A stretch of DNA of 64,000 bases, taken from NCBI GenBank assembly GCA_037951105.1, contig JBAMJV010010544.1, positions 1-64,000 on the forward strand, written 5' to 3'. How positions within the stretch are numbered: position 1 is the stretch's first letter; the number at the start of each line of letters is the position of its first letter. The translations under genes and the position numbers were made by a program. Below, piece by piece: positions 39,151 to 51,433 of the stretch. Source of the DNA: Echinarachnius parma. Lineage: Eukaryota > Echinodermata > Echinoidea > Clypeasteroida > Echinarachniidae. The notes under the pieces were generated by a model, which saw only the letters and a program-made list of their open reading frames with translations, was not told the DNA's origin and made no database searches.

Positions 39151-39708
39151 ACAAACAGATGCAGGGTTGGAAAGCTATCAACCCCAATATGACTCCTGCA
39201 GGTTAACTTTCACATTTGACCTCATTTGACCTTTGACCTACTTATGTGACTTTGACCCCAGAATATCATGGAGGCCAATATAGGGCATCTAACAATCAAG
39301 TTTGGTTACAAACAGATGTAGGGTTGGAAAGCTATCAACCCTAATAGACTCTTGCAGGTTAAATTTTCAAATTTGACCTTTGACCTACTTATGTGACCTT
39401 TGCCCCCAGAATATCATGGAGGCTAATATAGGGCATACCAATCAAGTTTGGCTACAAACAGATGCAGGGTTGGAAAGTTATCAACCCTTATAGACTCTTG
39501 CAGGTAAAATTTCACATTTGACCTTTGACCCCAGAATATCATGGAGACCAATCTACCGATCAAGTTTGGTCACAAACAGATGCAGGGTTGGAAAGTTATT
39601 CAAATTTTTGTAAGGGTCACGGACGGACGGACGACGGACGGAGGACAGACGGACGCAATTTGGATCACTTAGACTCCCTCCACCTCGGCCCGGTGGGCTC
39701 AACAAAAA

Positions 39709-40261
39709 AGTAATGAAAAATCAATTGAAAACAAATCTTTAAGTATTAGTAAGAAACAAAAGAAAAAGCTGTTTCCATATTTGTATTGCATCAAATTCCA
39801 AACTTGCTTCCCTGCTACTCACATCTACAATGTAAATGGTCATGTTTCTTGAGCACAATAATATTATAGACAATGCAAGTGGGCTACTGATTGGGCATGT
39901 TTCCACTCGATTAGCCTAAACAAATAAATATTCACAGAATAGCTTTCAAAATTAATTTCAAAATATCAATTAAAACATAACATTCCTGGCATTTACTGAT
40001 AATGTACATTTGAAGTTGTACACCATAATAACATTTAAAAACCACAGCACAAAGATTGTTTATATTGCATATTATAAGCAATACAACTGGTAGGGTGACA
40101 ATGCAGCAGCGTTAGCCCCTTGCATGCCTTGACTTGCAGGGATAGTGATGTTGATGAGGCATTCCATCTCTTGAAATAAAAATTAACAGGCTTGCAATTC
40201 TGAGGAATTTTTCTAAAATATCTTATTGATTTGAGGATCAGTGAAACTGAATGTGCAAAAT
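39709..40261. other. Intergenic, nothing recognised
   Basis: AT-rich, no open frame beyond chance, no repeat that I could match elsewhere in the window. Confidence 0.5.
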
Positions 40262-40612
40262 CACACATAGCTACTGTACATTGCAATATAGCATTGTGCA
40301 GAGCTGAACCTCTTCCGCCTGCTGCACTAATCAATACAAACATATTTTTGTAGGCCGATTCCTCCCTCCATTTACCTGCAAATGCAACAAAACTTTCGTT
40401 TATGTGATCCACAATTCATATACTTTGATTAATAATTACAGACTCTGTTGTTTTGAAGACTGCAAAATATAGGAAAAAAATTTCCCTTCCGTTTGCCTTA
40501 CCGATGCGTCATAAAACACAGCGTTCAACTGTTGAATGGTACAGTGTACGAATGGGCGGTATGCTCATCTCCAGCATTTTAGCGTAATTGCGTGTAAATG
40601 GTCCAACTGATT
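40262..40612. repeat. Inverted repeat, left arm (about 350 bp)
   Basis: Reverse complement of 42593-42945 at roughly 75-80% identity by eye. On the minus strand it contains gacgcatcg followed by donor-like gtaaggc. It points toward SMC6-A, so a non-coding first exon here is possible but unproven. Confidence 0.6.
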
Positions 40613-41934
40613 TACTTAGTAAATGTGTGCAAAATTGGTAACAAAATTCATTTTACGTAGACATTGGCTGCATTCTCTCAGAATACAAGCCTCAGCATCA
40701 TTTACGAATTACACTAACTGTGCTGTAACGATTAGACAACGCTCGACATTAACGCTTGCCCGATTACCTGGGGCAAGTAAAAATTCTTGTCGGGCAAGTA
40801 AAATGTCTGAAATGGTCCGTTAGTTGCCCGATCGGGCAACTATAAAACTACACAACTACGGAAATAATTCCTACTCATTTATCGTCCGTCGGAGTTATAA
40901 ATTAGCGCAAATTACGGCACTCATTTTGATTGTTTATCGTCCGCGATTAAAGGAGGGGTGCAATCCCGGCTTTGATTCAGGTTTATAGCTTTAAATATGT
41001 GCCTTTATTGATATACCACACTCTTTTTTTCAAAGAAATCCTTAAGTTGGGAAAAAAAGGTAAATTTCATGCAACTTTTTTGCTTTATTACGCATCGGCG
41101 TTCCATGCTCCTAAAAAAAGTCATTTATAGCAGAGCGGAAATGTGCGCACGTGTCACCCGATTCATGACATCACTTGCAGACCGCAACGCGGAGGAATGT
41201 GCATTGTTTACATGCAGAGCCTATGACTTGCTTGTAAAACAAACTCGTTTTTGCTTGTAAATTGAGGTTTTACTGAAAATGCTTAAGAATTGCTAAGAAA
41301 TGAATTGTAGCAGGATGCAGCTACACATCTGAGTGTATATCGTCCCATGATATAAACCTGAACAAATGTTTGCAAATATTGAAACAAATGGAAATAATAT
41401 CTCTGTGTCAACGTGAGTATTGTACTCAGCGTGTACGTCTATGACCGAGCTAAACTGCGATTGCCTGCCGGTGACGTCACAAAGATGACGTCATTTTTTG
41501 TTCGCCCGGGACTCAGTTTTTTTACGGGGGTTCCGAAAGAGAATTTACAAGTTGATTTTTTTATTTTACCGGGTTTTCCCACGAGGAAAATATGTTTGTA
41601 TTAGTAATCTTCATGAAAATCTACCTTAGATACAGTAAAACCCAATTTTGAGGCAGTTTTCTTGTCACCATACCTTTAAGCTTTAAATAATTAAAACTTA
41701 TAAAAAAGGCGCATTTTCTAGAACTAGAAGCGCATTATCGTAACTTTGTTCGCTAATTTCAAGAAGATGACAACGATAATATAGTTTGACACCGGGCCGA
41801 GATACACATTCTGTAACTTACACATTCTGTAACTCGCGCATGCGCATAGCCAGAATTTCCGACTTGTATAATATCGCACATGCACAATTCAACGAGTGTA
41901 CAATTCAACGAGTGTACACAAAAAAATGAATTGC

Positions 41935-42010
41935 GACGTAGGCGAGGATCGAACCCACGTACCTTGGGTTCATAGGCACTGGCCTTATCCATTGCGTCAC
42001 AGCGGCTTGC
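41935..42010 (-). other. tRNA-like segment (SINE head)
   Basis: Minus strand has gacgcaatggataagg (A box, Arg-tRNA style) and ggttcgatcc (B box). Acceptor and anticodon stems do not pair well, so this is a tRNA-derived relic rather than a gene. Confidence 0.45.
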
Positions 42011-42040
42011 TTGATCGGCAGTGGATTTTTGGGATATATA

Positions 42041-42090
42041 TAACCCTAACCCTAACCCTAACCCTAACCCTAACCCTAACCCTAACCCCT
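42041..42090. repeat. Interstitial telomeric array (CCCTAA)n
   Basis: About eight CCCTAA units, the metazoan telomere repeat, within a transposon-like unit rather than at a chromosome end. Confidence 0.85.
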
Positions 42091-42592
42091 GACCCCTGAC
42101 CCTAGGATGGTGGCTATAGGTTAGATTAGTGGCTATGGGTCAGATTCAGTGGCTATAGGTCAGATTCAGTGGCTATAGTATAGGTCAGATTCAGTGGTTA
42201 ACAACGAACGTTGAGGGCGGTAAACACGCAAGTGTATACGCCCTCAACGTTCGTTGGTGGTTAGTGTATCTCGGCCCGGTGTAAAATTCACGATAATATT
42301 CCAGATTAGTTTGACTTCGTCTTCGACTTTGTTTTATCGGCAATCATTTTGATAATGATATTGCCTGCTCTTATTTTGGATGATGAAAACGATGTTTCAG
42401 ATTTATTTTGCGTCATATTCTCGAAGCGCATTATCGTAACTTTGTTCGCTAATTTCAAGAAGATGATAACGATATTCCAGATTAGTTCTCTAGAGTAATA
42501 TTTCAATACCTGCATTCTGAAACACAAAATTAACACAATACATCAAATGCAATATGTGGGCCCATAGTTACACATCTACAAAGTAAATGGTT

Positions 42593-42945
42593 CACTCAGG
42601 TGAACCATTTACACGCAATATATATGCTAATGCGCTGGAGATAACAATACCGGCCATTTGTACACTGTTGCCGTTGAACAGTTGACCGCCGTGTTTTAGG
42701 ACGCATCGGTAAGGAAAACGGACGGGAAATAATCATTTTATTTCTACATTTTGCGGTATTCAAAACAACAAAGTCGGTAATTATTATCAAAGTATATGAA
42801 TTGTGGATCACATAAACGAAAGTTTGTTTGCATTTGCTGGTAAATTGAGGGAGAAATCAGCCGACAAAAAAAATTGTTTCCGTTGGATAGTGCAGCGGGC
42901 GGAAGAGGTTGATCTCCGCACAACGCTATTGTAATGAACCTATGT
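42593..42945. repeat. Inverted repeat, right arm (about 350 bp)
   Basis: Partner of 40262-40612, with the same gacgcatcggtaagg on the plus strand. The arms are 2 kb apart. Confidence 0.6.
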
Positions 42946-43230
42946 GTGGGCCCATACAATGACAGAAATACGTCCAATTATATGGCTCAACACATTTTAT
43001 CAACAAATTCAAAACAGAATCTCATAATTGACAATACTCACATATACTTAGAAACTTTCTTGAAATAATAATCGATATTGTCAAACTTGTATTTTTACCT
43101 CAGGACCAAATATGCACGCTTGCATGCAGAGTTGCAAATTCAGCAGTTCTTGAAAAATTTCTTGGATTCCGCGCGCGCGGTATTCCAACGCCGTAAGTGG
43201 CGCTATTGCTTTCGATGTTCGCAAGTTCTA

Positions 43231-44255
43231 CCGGAAGGCCCTCCAAAAACGGAACGGGGCACTTCCCAAAATATAGTAACAAAATGATTATGTCCATCGG
43301 ATAGTGTGTCTCTTCAAATGAAAAACAATATCAAGAACAGTCATTTTGGTCGTGTAGTTTTTGTTTTAGGGCGCTGTGAGTGACACCCATTTTTTTCAAT
43401 TTTTACCAAGTCAGTGCCCGGATAAACTTACTGCCCGACCCCCCCCCCCCCCCCCCCACACACTCAGTCGGTCAACCATGTTCCAGATTTTTAGAGATAC
43501 CCCCTTTAAGGATGGAAATGGGTTAGGATTTTGACCCCCTATCACAGGCTTTTGGAATGGAAGCCATCAAAATTATCCCCCTATCACCGGGGCTTTTGGA
43601 TGAGAATACCCCCCCCCCCCCTCCCCCAGGTTTTTGGAAGGGAAGCTAACATGCTTTGCAGCAGAACATGCACAGTAAGCACAAGCCGCACTAGGCACTA
43701 CCCCTATTTCAGAATTTTTCGGGGGTTTGAAACTAACCCCTTTTCAGGACCCTATTTCAGGATTGTTCGGGAAAGATTTAAAAACTACCCCTAATTAAAA
43801 ATATTTCAGGAAAAAAATGCTAAAAGACCCCTAATTCAACAAATTTTTTCAAAAACTGAGCCCCTAAAATATACCTCTTTTCTCGAAAAAATCGAGAACG
43901 CGCATGTGGGACAGATGACCACCTGAGTGGGGGGGACTTACTGCCCGTCATGCATAGTATTGAGCAGCTATGCCCATTCTCTCGGCACACAGCTGAATGT
44001 TCACTAACAATGGCATGCGTATTGCTCGTTGTTCGATGCCATGGCGGGCAGTAAGTGCGATTTATCAGACACCGACTTGGACAAATTTGACAAAAATGGG
44101 AACATGGTGTCACAGCGCCCTAAAACAAAAACTACACAACTAAAATGTTCTTGGTATCGTTTTTCATTGGAAAAGACATCCTACTGATGGACATAATCAT
44201 TTAGTGTTACTTTATTTTGGGAAGTGACCGTTCCGTTTTTTGGGGGGCCACCCTG
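43231..44255. mobile_element. Mariner-like element, about 1.0 kb, decayed ends
   Basis: Same arms as 60677-61205 (aaaacggaacggggcacttc, gtagtttttgttttagggcg). The right end is CCACCCTG plus TA; the left end is mutated. The middle holds poly-C tracts (43439-43457, 43608-43625). No transposase recognised. Confidence 0.65.
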
Positions 44256-44603
44256 TATAGTGTTTTTGTGTTGTTGTATGTGTGTGTCGTTTTTTTTAAA
44301 GTTAGTATGTGGATGTTTGTATGTATGTGTGTATGCAGGCCAATTGTCAGGGGGAGCGTACGCTACCCCCCCCCCCCCCCCCCCCAAAAAATAAATAAAT
44401 AAATAAATAATAATGATTTTTTTGTAATCTGAAAGGCCTGAAAGGTTTTGATTGGTCTTGGTCATCTTATGTCTAGGTAACAAGCGTACAAGGGTGCTGT
44501 GGCTATCGTGCGGTCGCCGTTGCATTTTCCTCGCCGTACGATGTCGACAAATTGTTTAACGAGGAGTTTTAAAAATATGCATTGTACGATTTTTCACTTG
44601 CCT

Positions 44604-45300
44604 TATAACCCTAATCAGGCCGGGATAATTTTGGCTATGCTCTGGCTGGCCGGATTCCCCCCCCCCCCCCCCAAGATCTCGGCCGTCAAACGCGCAGCCG
44701 GCACAAAATTTGGCACGCAGATAGCTTGCAACATAATTTACAAGATTGCATTGTTATTTTTTTGAAAAGAATAATTTTTTGATTAATTATGCAAATTTAT
44801 GCAGAAATCCCCATTTTTGTCTGTAAATCACTAAATATTGCTCAGAATATGCTAATTTTGTTCAGGAATATTCTTAATGACTTAATTAACAGGTTTTGAA
44901 CATTAACAATTGCGACAGCCAAAATTTTCCTTATGTATCTCTTTGTTTTTGGAATTTCTGATGTATTTCTTTGTTTTTTCAACTTATGTCTTTTATTGTT
45001 TTTTTCAATGGAATAAATTATTGACCATTATCTAACCATTTTTAGCCCAAAATTAAATTATTGCAGTGATTAGAATGAAAAATAATGAAGGTTTTGTGTA
45101 TTCTAGGAAAAAATCAATTTCCCTAGCATAATTGTACACAAATCACAAAATTTACCGATTTTCGGGCCGACGTTCACTTACAAAAGGTCACGTGACTTTA
45201 GAACGGTATACCCGGTCGTCGCACATACGTGCCCCATGCCCCCCCCCCCTCCCCACCCCGTAGATACTATCCCTCTTTATTTGTTCTGCTTACCGGTAGC
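44604..45300. mobile_element. piggyBac-like MITE, second copy, right end degraded
   Basis: Begins aaccctaatcaggccggg and shares the interior with 62673-63675 (cacgcagatagcttgc, caaaattttccttatgta, ggtcacgtgact). The right end is lost in C-rich sequence. Confidence 0.65.
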
Positions 45301-45391
45301 TATGCATCTTCCCCCCCCCCCCCCCCTCTCTATCTTCCCTACAGGAAAGGAAACTTAGTGCTATAGTGTGAACACACTGTGTTTTACAATG

Positions 45392-45521
45392 TGGACCAAG
45401 TTTGGTGAGAATCCGTCAATCCGTTCTTGAGATAACGAGATCACGAGAACGGGACGTACGGACGGACGGACAACCCGAAAACATAATGCCTCCGGCTACT
45501 TCGTTGCGGAGGCATAAAAAG
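45392..45521 (+). mobile_element. Pearl-like element, family 1, 3' fragment
   Basis: Last internal unit, ggacggacgg tract, hairpin and tail only. It lies exactly where homology between the two SMC6 3' flanks ends. Confidence 0.6.
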
Positions 45522-45539
45522 TACTACACATGCAGAAAA

Positions 45540-46085
45540 TCACTCTTCACAAATGCACAAATTAGTTTTTATGTAAAAACAACTTTATTATGTATCATAA
45601 CATAACTCTTCTAATACTACTGATAAATACTTTTATGATATAAATAATCTGAGTAGCCTACTATTGAACAACTAAAACTACATGAACAAGTTAAGATTAT
45701 CGTACAAAGTTTCTTTGGATTTATAAGGGTAACTCCATGCATACAGACAAACACTGTCACAGCTTTACCAGAAAATAAACATGTTGGCATTTGAATCCTG
45801 TGCACATACGTGTATCCATGGCTCCACACTTACCTTTTACAAATTAGTTTTTATGTAAAAAAAACTTTATTATGTATCATAACATAACTCTTCTAATACT
45901 ACTGATAAATACTTTTATGATATAAATAATCTTGAGTACTATTGAACAACTAGAACTACATGAATAAGTTAAGAATATTGTACAAAGTTTCTTTGGATTT
46001 ATAAGGGTAACTCCATGCATACAGACAAACATTGTCACAGCTTTACCAGAAAATAAACATGTTGGCATTTGAATCCTGTATATTT
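45540..46085. repeat. Tandem duplication of copy-B 3' UTR end
   Basis: Two units of about 250-295 bp sharing aaattagtttttatgtaaaa, actgataaatacttttatga and the cagctttaccagaaaataaa segment. Copy A has a single unit (4235-4500). Confidence 0.75.
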
Positions 46086-47449
46086 GAATACATACATGAG
46101 TAACTATTTACTTTTCAAAACATCACTCTTTCTTAATCAAATTCAAACCTGTGATCATAGATGAAGCTTGACATGGAAGAAAACAAGATTTTTCTAATGA
46201 CAATGTCGGGATGAAAATCTGCTTGGGCCACCAAAATATGACTTTTATGCATTTTTGCTGGCCAGAGGTGCAATTTCACTGGCCCCAGGCCAGCTGGCCA
46301 GTGAGAGTGTCGAGCCTTGATGTATCCATTATCATAACTAAAGAAACATGATGGGTGGGCATGTAATATGATTAGCCAACTAAAATGGCATATGGAATGG
46401 ATAAGCCCAGATTAAAAAGCAATGTAACATTAATGACTGTTTACTCTAGGCTGACAATGTACAACTACCCCTAGACAAATATTAATATTTCAGGCAATTT
46501 TAACAACTTCCATGGAAACAGAATCATGATAGGATGTTCTTTTGACATTTAATTAGGACCTATATATATATATCATAAAACCAAAACTAGCTCAGTTTAC
46601 CTCAGGTCTATGTAAGTCTATTACAGCTGGTGGGGCTAAGTATGCAAAACATCATCACCTATCATCTAAACTAGACACTAGAATTGAACACGCAAAGCTT
46701 ATGTAGTTTTAGGAACATTGGTCATGAGTAGTTATACTTTGCAACACTTACAGGCAATTTGCAGCATTTGAAGAAATTAAATTGCTTACATTATATCTTA
46801 GGCTGATGTTTGTACATGCTTTTCGCTTCTGATTGAATAACATTTATTGCAAGAGAATATTATTTTAGAAATTGTAAAGTGAACTCATGAAATGTTTATA
46901 GAAAATCATTTGGCTCACAATTATGAAACATTATTTGAACATATGTTATCAGACATGAAGGCACTTTGCTGAAAGGAAGGTAATCTTGAAAGAAAAACTT
47001 ATATTACCAAAAAAAAATGTATAATCATTATATTGTGAAGTATATAAGTGACCTTTCACCACCTTTCACTCTAAAATAATATCTACATATTTTGTTTGTT
47101 TTATCTTGATATATCTCTGAATTCTCCAAAATCACAGATTTCCAGTGATATATTTATTTGTTCTACTTCAGTAATAACAACCTAAATACAAAAAGGGTGA
47201 ACAAAATCCAGCAATGACTTAGACAGAGCATTGACAGATTTGGTATAACATGCAATCTCGCTAGACCCCAACCAAAGATTTTGTTTGGGTGGGATCAGTT
47301 CTTAATGGATTAATGTCTGTTTTCTGAAAACACCACACCTAACATGTATGTACTGTTATGTCAATAAGTTACAAGTTCATCCATCAATCAACGAACTGGA
47401 ATCATTCCAGTCAAGAGGCAAGATTAGGGGTTCAACATTGAGGGTCAAA

Positions 47450-47835
47450 TGCTAATCAGCAACCCAGGGCTCCTCTCTGGGTCTCAGAAGTCTGGTTCTA
47501 GAGTCTGTGGAATAGTCAAGGTCCTCCAGGCAGATCTTTGTGTCTGTTCTAGTCATCCATCTCCCATTCTCTCCCACCAGGACTCCCTGGTTCCTCTCTG
47601 CTGGGTCTCGCAAGTTTAGTTAAGTCTGGTTCTAGAGTCTGTGGAATAGTCAAGGTCCTCCTGGCAGATCAGAGCACTCTCCTAGTCATCCATCTCCTAC
47701 TCCTCGCGCTGAGTCTGCTCCGTGTCTGCCATCAGCACTCCCTAGTTTCTCTCTGGGTCTCCCAAGTCTAGTTAAGTCTGGTTCTAGAGTCTGTGGAAAA
47801 GTCAAGGTCCACCTGATAGATCTCTCTCCTAGTCA
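47450..47835 (-). pseudogene. Three tandem relics of SMC6 exon 25 below copy B
   Basis: Units of about 145 nt at about 47460, 47549-47613 and 47684-47767 repeat ctagtcatccatctcc, the gtctgctccgtgtctgcc segment and ggttctagagtctgtgg. They are the exon end plus the start of its 3' UTR. Confidence 0.6.
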
Positions 47836-47861
47836 TCCATCTCCCATTCCTCGCCCCGAGT

Positions 47862-47949
47862 CTATTGTGTGTCTGCTGTCAGCACCCCCTGGTTCCTCTC
47901 TGGGTTTCGCAGCTGGTGGATCCGCAGGAAAGGGCTCGGTCGGATTTTA
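47862..47949 (-). CDS. Copy B exon 25, early stop
   Basis: Acceptor tgcag. Reads [20 protein letters not shown], then ends at TAG after TADTQ, 11 codons before the stop of copy A. Homology to the acidic tail continues past the stop. Confidence 0.7.
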
Positions 47950-48002
47950 CTGCAGAAATGTAATGAAAGAAATAAAAGAAGATGGACACTCAGACAGGGA
48001 GT

Positions 48003-49036
48003 GGAATGAAACCAGAACGTCAATGACGTAGTGCTCATCCGGCATCTCGCAACATCAAATATCGCAAATTTCATGTGGTACACTTTTCAACTGGTCAAAA
48101 AAATTTGATGCCCTGGAAAGGACATAAAAATTAAAACAAACAAATTAGAGTGAAAAAATATAAATTTGACGCCCCGGAAGGAACATGGGGGAAAAAAAAA
48201 ATTAAAAAAAATAAATAAATAAATAAATTTAAAAAAAATTTAAAAAAAAGAAAATAAATAAAAGAAAAATAAATGAAAAAAAAAAAAATTTATAAAAAAA
48301 TTAATTAAAAAAAATAAAAAATAACAAATAACAAAAAAATAAAAATAAAAATAAATACATAAATAAAAAATTACCATAATTAATTAATGGAGAAAAATTT
48401 CAAAATTCTGTGTACAAGTTTAGTGTACCAAAGTTAGCTCTACCAGATAAAGCAAACCAAATCAAAATCGGTCGAGAAATGAAGGAGAAGAAGTATTTTT
48501 TCTGATTTCGAATAAATTTGCATAAATTACCATAGATAATGAATTTCATGATTCTGTGTAGAAGTTTTAAATCCCCCTCCTAGCCCTATTAGATAAACCA
48601 AACAGAATGAAAATCGGTCAAGAAATGAGGGAGAAGAAGCAATTTTTGTTATTTTTGGAATAAATTTGCATAAATTACCATAATTAATTAATGGAGAAAA
48701 ATTTCAAAATTCTGAGTAGAAGTTTAGTGTACCAAAGTTAGCTCTACCAGATAAAGCAAACCAAATCAAAATTGGTCGAGAAATGAAGGAGAAGAAGCAT
48801 TTTTTGTGATTTCGAATAAATTTGCATAAATTACCATAGATAATGAATTTCACGATTCTGTGTAGAAGTTTTAAATCCCCCTCCTAGCCCTATCATATGA
48901 AACAATCAGAATCAAAATCGGTTGAAAAATAACGAAGAAGAAGCATTTTGAAAACTGTGGACGGACGGACGGACGGACGACGGACGCCACGCCATGGCAT
49001 AAGCTCATCGGGCCCTTCGGGCCGGATGAGCTAAAA
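48003..49036 (+). mobile_element. Pearl-like element, family 2
   Basis: Head gaatgaaaccagaacgtcaa, gctcatccggcatctcgc; A-rich stretch (48185-48380); two long units with ccaaatcaaaatcggtcgag; ggacggacggacgg tract; hairpin ctcatcgggcccttcgggcc/ggatgag, then ctaaaaa. The head motif gctcatccgg is the complement of the tail ccggatgagc. Confidence 0.65.
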
Positions 49037-49059
49037 AACCTATAGCTAATACAGTGGAA

Positions 49060-49330
49060 CCCCATTATAACGGTAACTTGCCGATTGGTCTACAGCCATT
49101 TTGTCTACTCCCATTTGGTCTACTAGAAAATTATAAATTTGCGGGCTTATGAGTATAATTAGGGGTGTGGATTAGGGTTAGGGTAAAATTTAGGTTAGGG
49201 ATTGTGTTTGGAGCTGGGGAAATTGAAGTTAAATGCATCAGGTAGTAGACCAAATGAGTTGTAGACCAACTGAATGTAGACCAAGCGAACATAAACCATT
49301 ATAACGAGTAGCCTGACACCATGGAATTTA
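49060..49330. repeat. Short repeat with ggtctac/gtagacc ends
   Basis: ccattttgtctactcccatt-tggtctac on one side and gtagaccaaatgagttgtag on the other, around a gggttaggg-like core. Inverted-repeat character; no gene. Confidence 0.4.
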
Positions 49331-49687
49331 AATATTGAGTATGTTTTACAACAGTATAAAGAAAAAAAAGAGTAAAAAGAGGTTGTTGCAGTCATATGAC
49401 ACTGTTATAAAGATATTCCACTGTGTTACATGGCTTTGAATTGTCCCAATAAGAATTAATGAGCATATCTAGCTTATTTCTATAAATGTCTTGTGTGGTT
49501 AGAAAAAACTATATTGTCAGATAGTATGGTTCTTTGCAATCAGTCATTTGTTAATAATAATGTGATGCATATTTTACATCCACGGCATAAGTAAACAAAA
49601 AAGAAAGAAAATTAAACAACAAAAGCCTTGAAAACTGACCAACATGTCACATATATCATGAGTGGTTAATGCGCATATCTGGCTTAC

Positions 49688-49764
49688 CTCATATCCTGTG
49701 GGGTGAGGAAGATGAACTGCCTGAAGGCCTGGTCCTTGGCAAACTGCAGCATCAGCTCCATGTC
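49688..49764 (-). CDS. Copy B exon 24 with 21-nt in-frame loss
   Basis: 77 nt against 98. It lacks seven residues after the first two (the NRKIC segment), then [19 protein letters not shown] continues. Splice sites are kept. Confidence 0.7.
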
Positions 49765-49956
49765 CTGGAAGAAAAGGAGGAAAGCAACACATTTCAAGTA
49801 GTCCCGACATCAAAAGTGCACAAAATCATGACTTTTAGACCCAAACCCAGGGAACTTGATTCTTTTAATTTCAAGGTTTTACTTTCCCTTTTATCGTTGT
49901 TACTGATATTACTATATACATGTACTTATCAATAGTCAATAGCATGACTATTCTCA

Positions 49957-50320
49957 CCATGAAGATGTCAAATTCATCCATAGCCTTGACTGGTGACTCA
50001 ATGGACTCCCATAATAAAATATCTCTCCCTTCCAGACAAATGTAAAGATTGTAATTTCTCTTGTTATCAATATCACCACTTTCCTTACCATAACTACTGT
50101 ATGTCCAATTTGTCCATAGCCCTAAATGGTGACTCTATCGATTTCCATAGTGCTTTTATGAGACATATAATTGAGAATAGCTGCTCCCCTTCTGACAAAC
50201 TTTTATTTTCCCTTTTAATGTTATTATTATTTATTACTTTCAATAGAGCGGATAGAATAATTATTCTTACCATGAGTTCAAACTCAATGGACTTCATAGC
50301 GCCATAACGAGTCTCAAACT
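49957..50320 (-). pseudogene. Three decayed copies of exon 23 (copy B)
   Basis: 49957-50035, 50098-50212 and 50270-50320. The middle one still reads KSLSEGEQLFSIICL and [11 protein letters not shown], a mutated signature and Walker B. Confidence 0.6.
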
Positions 50321-51150
50321 TCAAGATTTGTTTTTCTCTTTTATTGTTATTATCAACAGTACTATAATTGATATTATATCCTACATGAATGAAATCCTGT
50401 TCAGTGATTGGTCTACATAGCGTCATGTGACCAAACATAGTAATGCCCATGGAGAAAAATGTGCTATGCGTGACGTCATTCATGGAATAGTAAATGCTAT
50501 TCCATGAATGACGTCATAGACGCCGGGTGATCATATTGAGCCCATAGAGATGCGTGTTATAAATCTTCCCTGCGAGAAGAGATCTTGTTTTAGCTTGCGA
50601 AAGATGCTCGACGAGATTTCTCAAAGAGTTATTTAAAAAGAAATACAGCATATTTTCACCCGTGAATATCAATAAGTTCCAAAGAATATTCTAGAGATGC
50701 ATTTCATGTACAACGTAGCGGTATTCGAATTTTTAAAAATACGACAATGGTGCACATTGTGCATCGTTGTCCTTCTGTGGTTGTGACATAATTCGTCATT
50801 TAACAATCGGCCGCGGTGTGCACTGCACTAGCTGTATGTGTAATGTACGAATAACTATTTTCTCCATACAATTACAAGTGCGTACTGTAAAGCAGGTTAA
50901 TTATTCACTTTGATGCGCGCGTTTTGCATTTGGGTGCGCATTAGTTGTTAAGGCGCGTAACCATGAATGGAAAGATAGCGCAATACGCGCTCTGCGCTAG
51001 GACTATTGCGCAAAGGGGTCAGTGTCACAAACAGAACATAGTCAGTGCAGTGATGGTTCCATGATCAATGTTTTGTTTTTCTTTATATTTTTCTTTAATT
51101 TAATTGAAATAATTAATTTTTGCGATGATTATGATTATGCGAAGGATATA

Positions 51151-51322
51151 AAACAAATATATCATGCACTATTTTGAGCCACTAGTGAAATTATGGATTC
51201 CTCGGTGACAGAAAAAGCACTATGTTCTTCGGGTCTACGACCCTCAGAACATAGTGCTTTTCCTGTCACCTCGGAATCCATAATTTCAACTAGAGGCTCT
51301 CAGTGCATGGTATATTTGTTTA
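51151..51322. repeat. Palindrome of about 170 bp in copy B
   Basis: Arms of about 75 bp meeting at gggtctacgaccc, in the segment between decayed exon-23 copies. Flank shared with 38355-38516. A second, shorter hairpin lies at 50475-50512. Confidence 0.75.
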
Positions 51323-51433
51323 ACATCTTCCCATGATGGATAAAAAACCTTTGCTATTGTCTTCACAGGTACTCCCCCTGCAGGATGGAGACCATTGGTT
51401 CAGCATCTTAATGGATAATTTATAACATTAGTA

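Larger units (their letters stand above)
36695..39708 (+). mobile_element. Pearl-like element, family 3, split by another element
   Basis: Head and first unit at 36695-36817, remaining units, microsatellite and end (cctcggcccggtgggctc, aacaaaaaa) at 39151-39708. The gap is a 2.33-kb inverted-repeat element with 4-bp target duplication ACAA. Confidence 0.7.
41789..42282. mobile_element. Inverted-repeat element, 494 bp, with telomeric repeats and tRNA-like head
   Basis: Perfect 19-bp ends ACACCGGGCCGAGATACAC and complement. Inside: a minus-strand tRNA-like segment (about 41935-42010), a CCCTAA array (42041-42090), a ggctataggtcagattcagt-type tandem repeat, and a hairpin aacgaacgttgagggcg...cgccctcaacgttcgtt (42201-42256). 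Confidence 0.75.
45525..47861 (-). other. Copy B 3' UTR homologue
   Basis: Aligns with 4205-8448 of copy A in order but is shorter. Its far end is itself tandemly duplicated: 45540-45835 and 45840-46085 repeat the segment with the AATAAA signal and the cagctttaccagaaaataaa stretch. Confidence 0.6.

Noticed and set aside
41935-42010. Functional tRNA gene
   Set aside because: A and B boxes are present, but acceptor and anticodon stems do not pair, and it lies inside an inverted-repeat element.
42041-42090. Chromosome end
   Set aside because: The telomeric array is short and flanked on both sides by unique sequence within a defined element.
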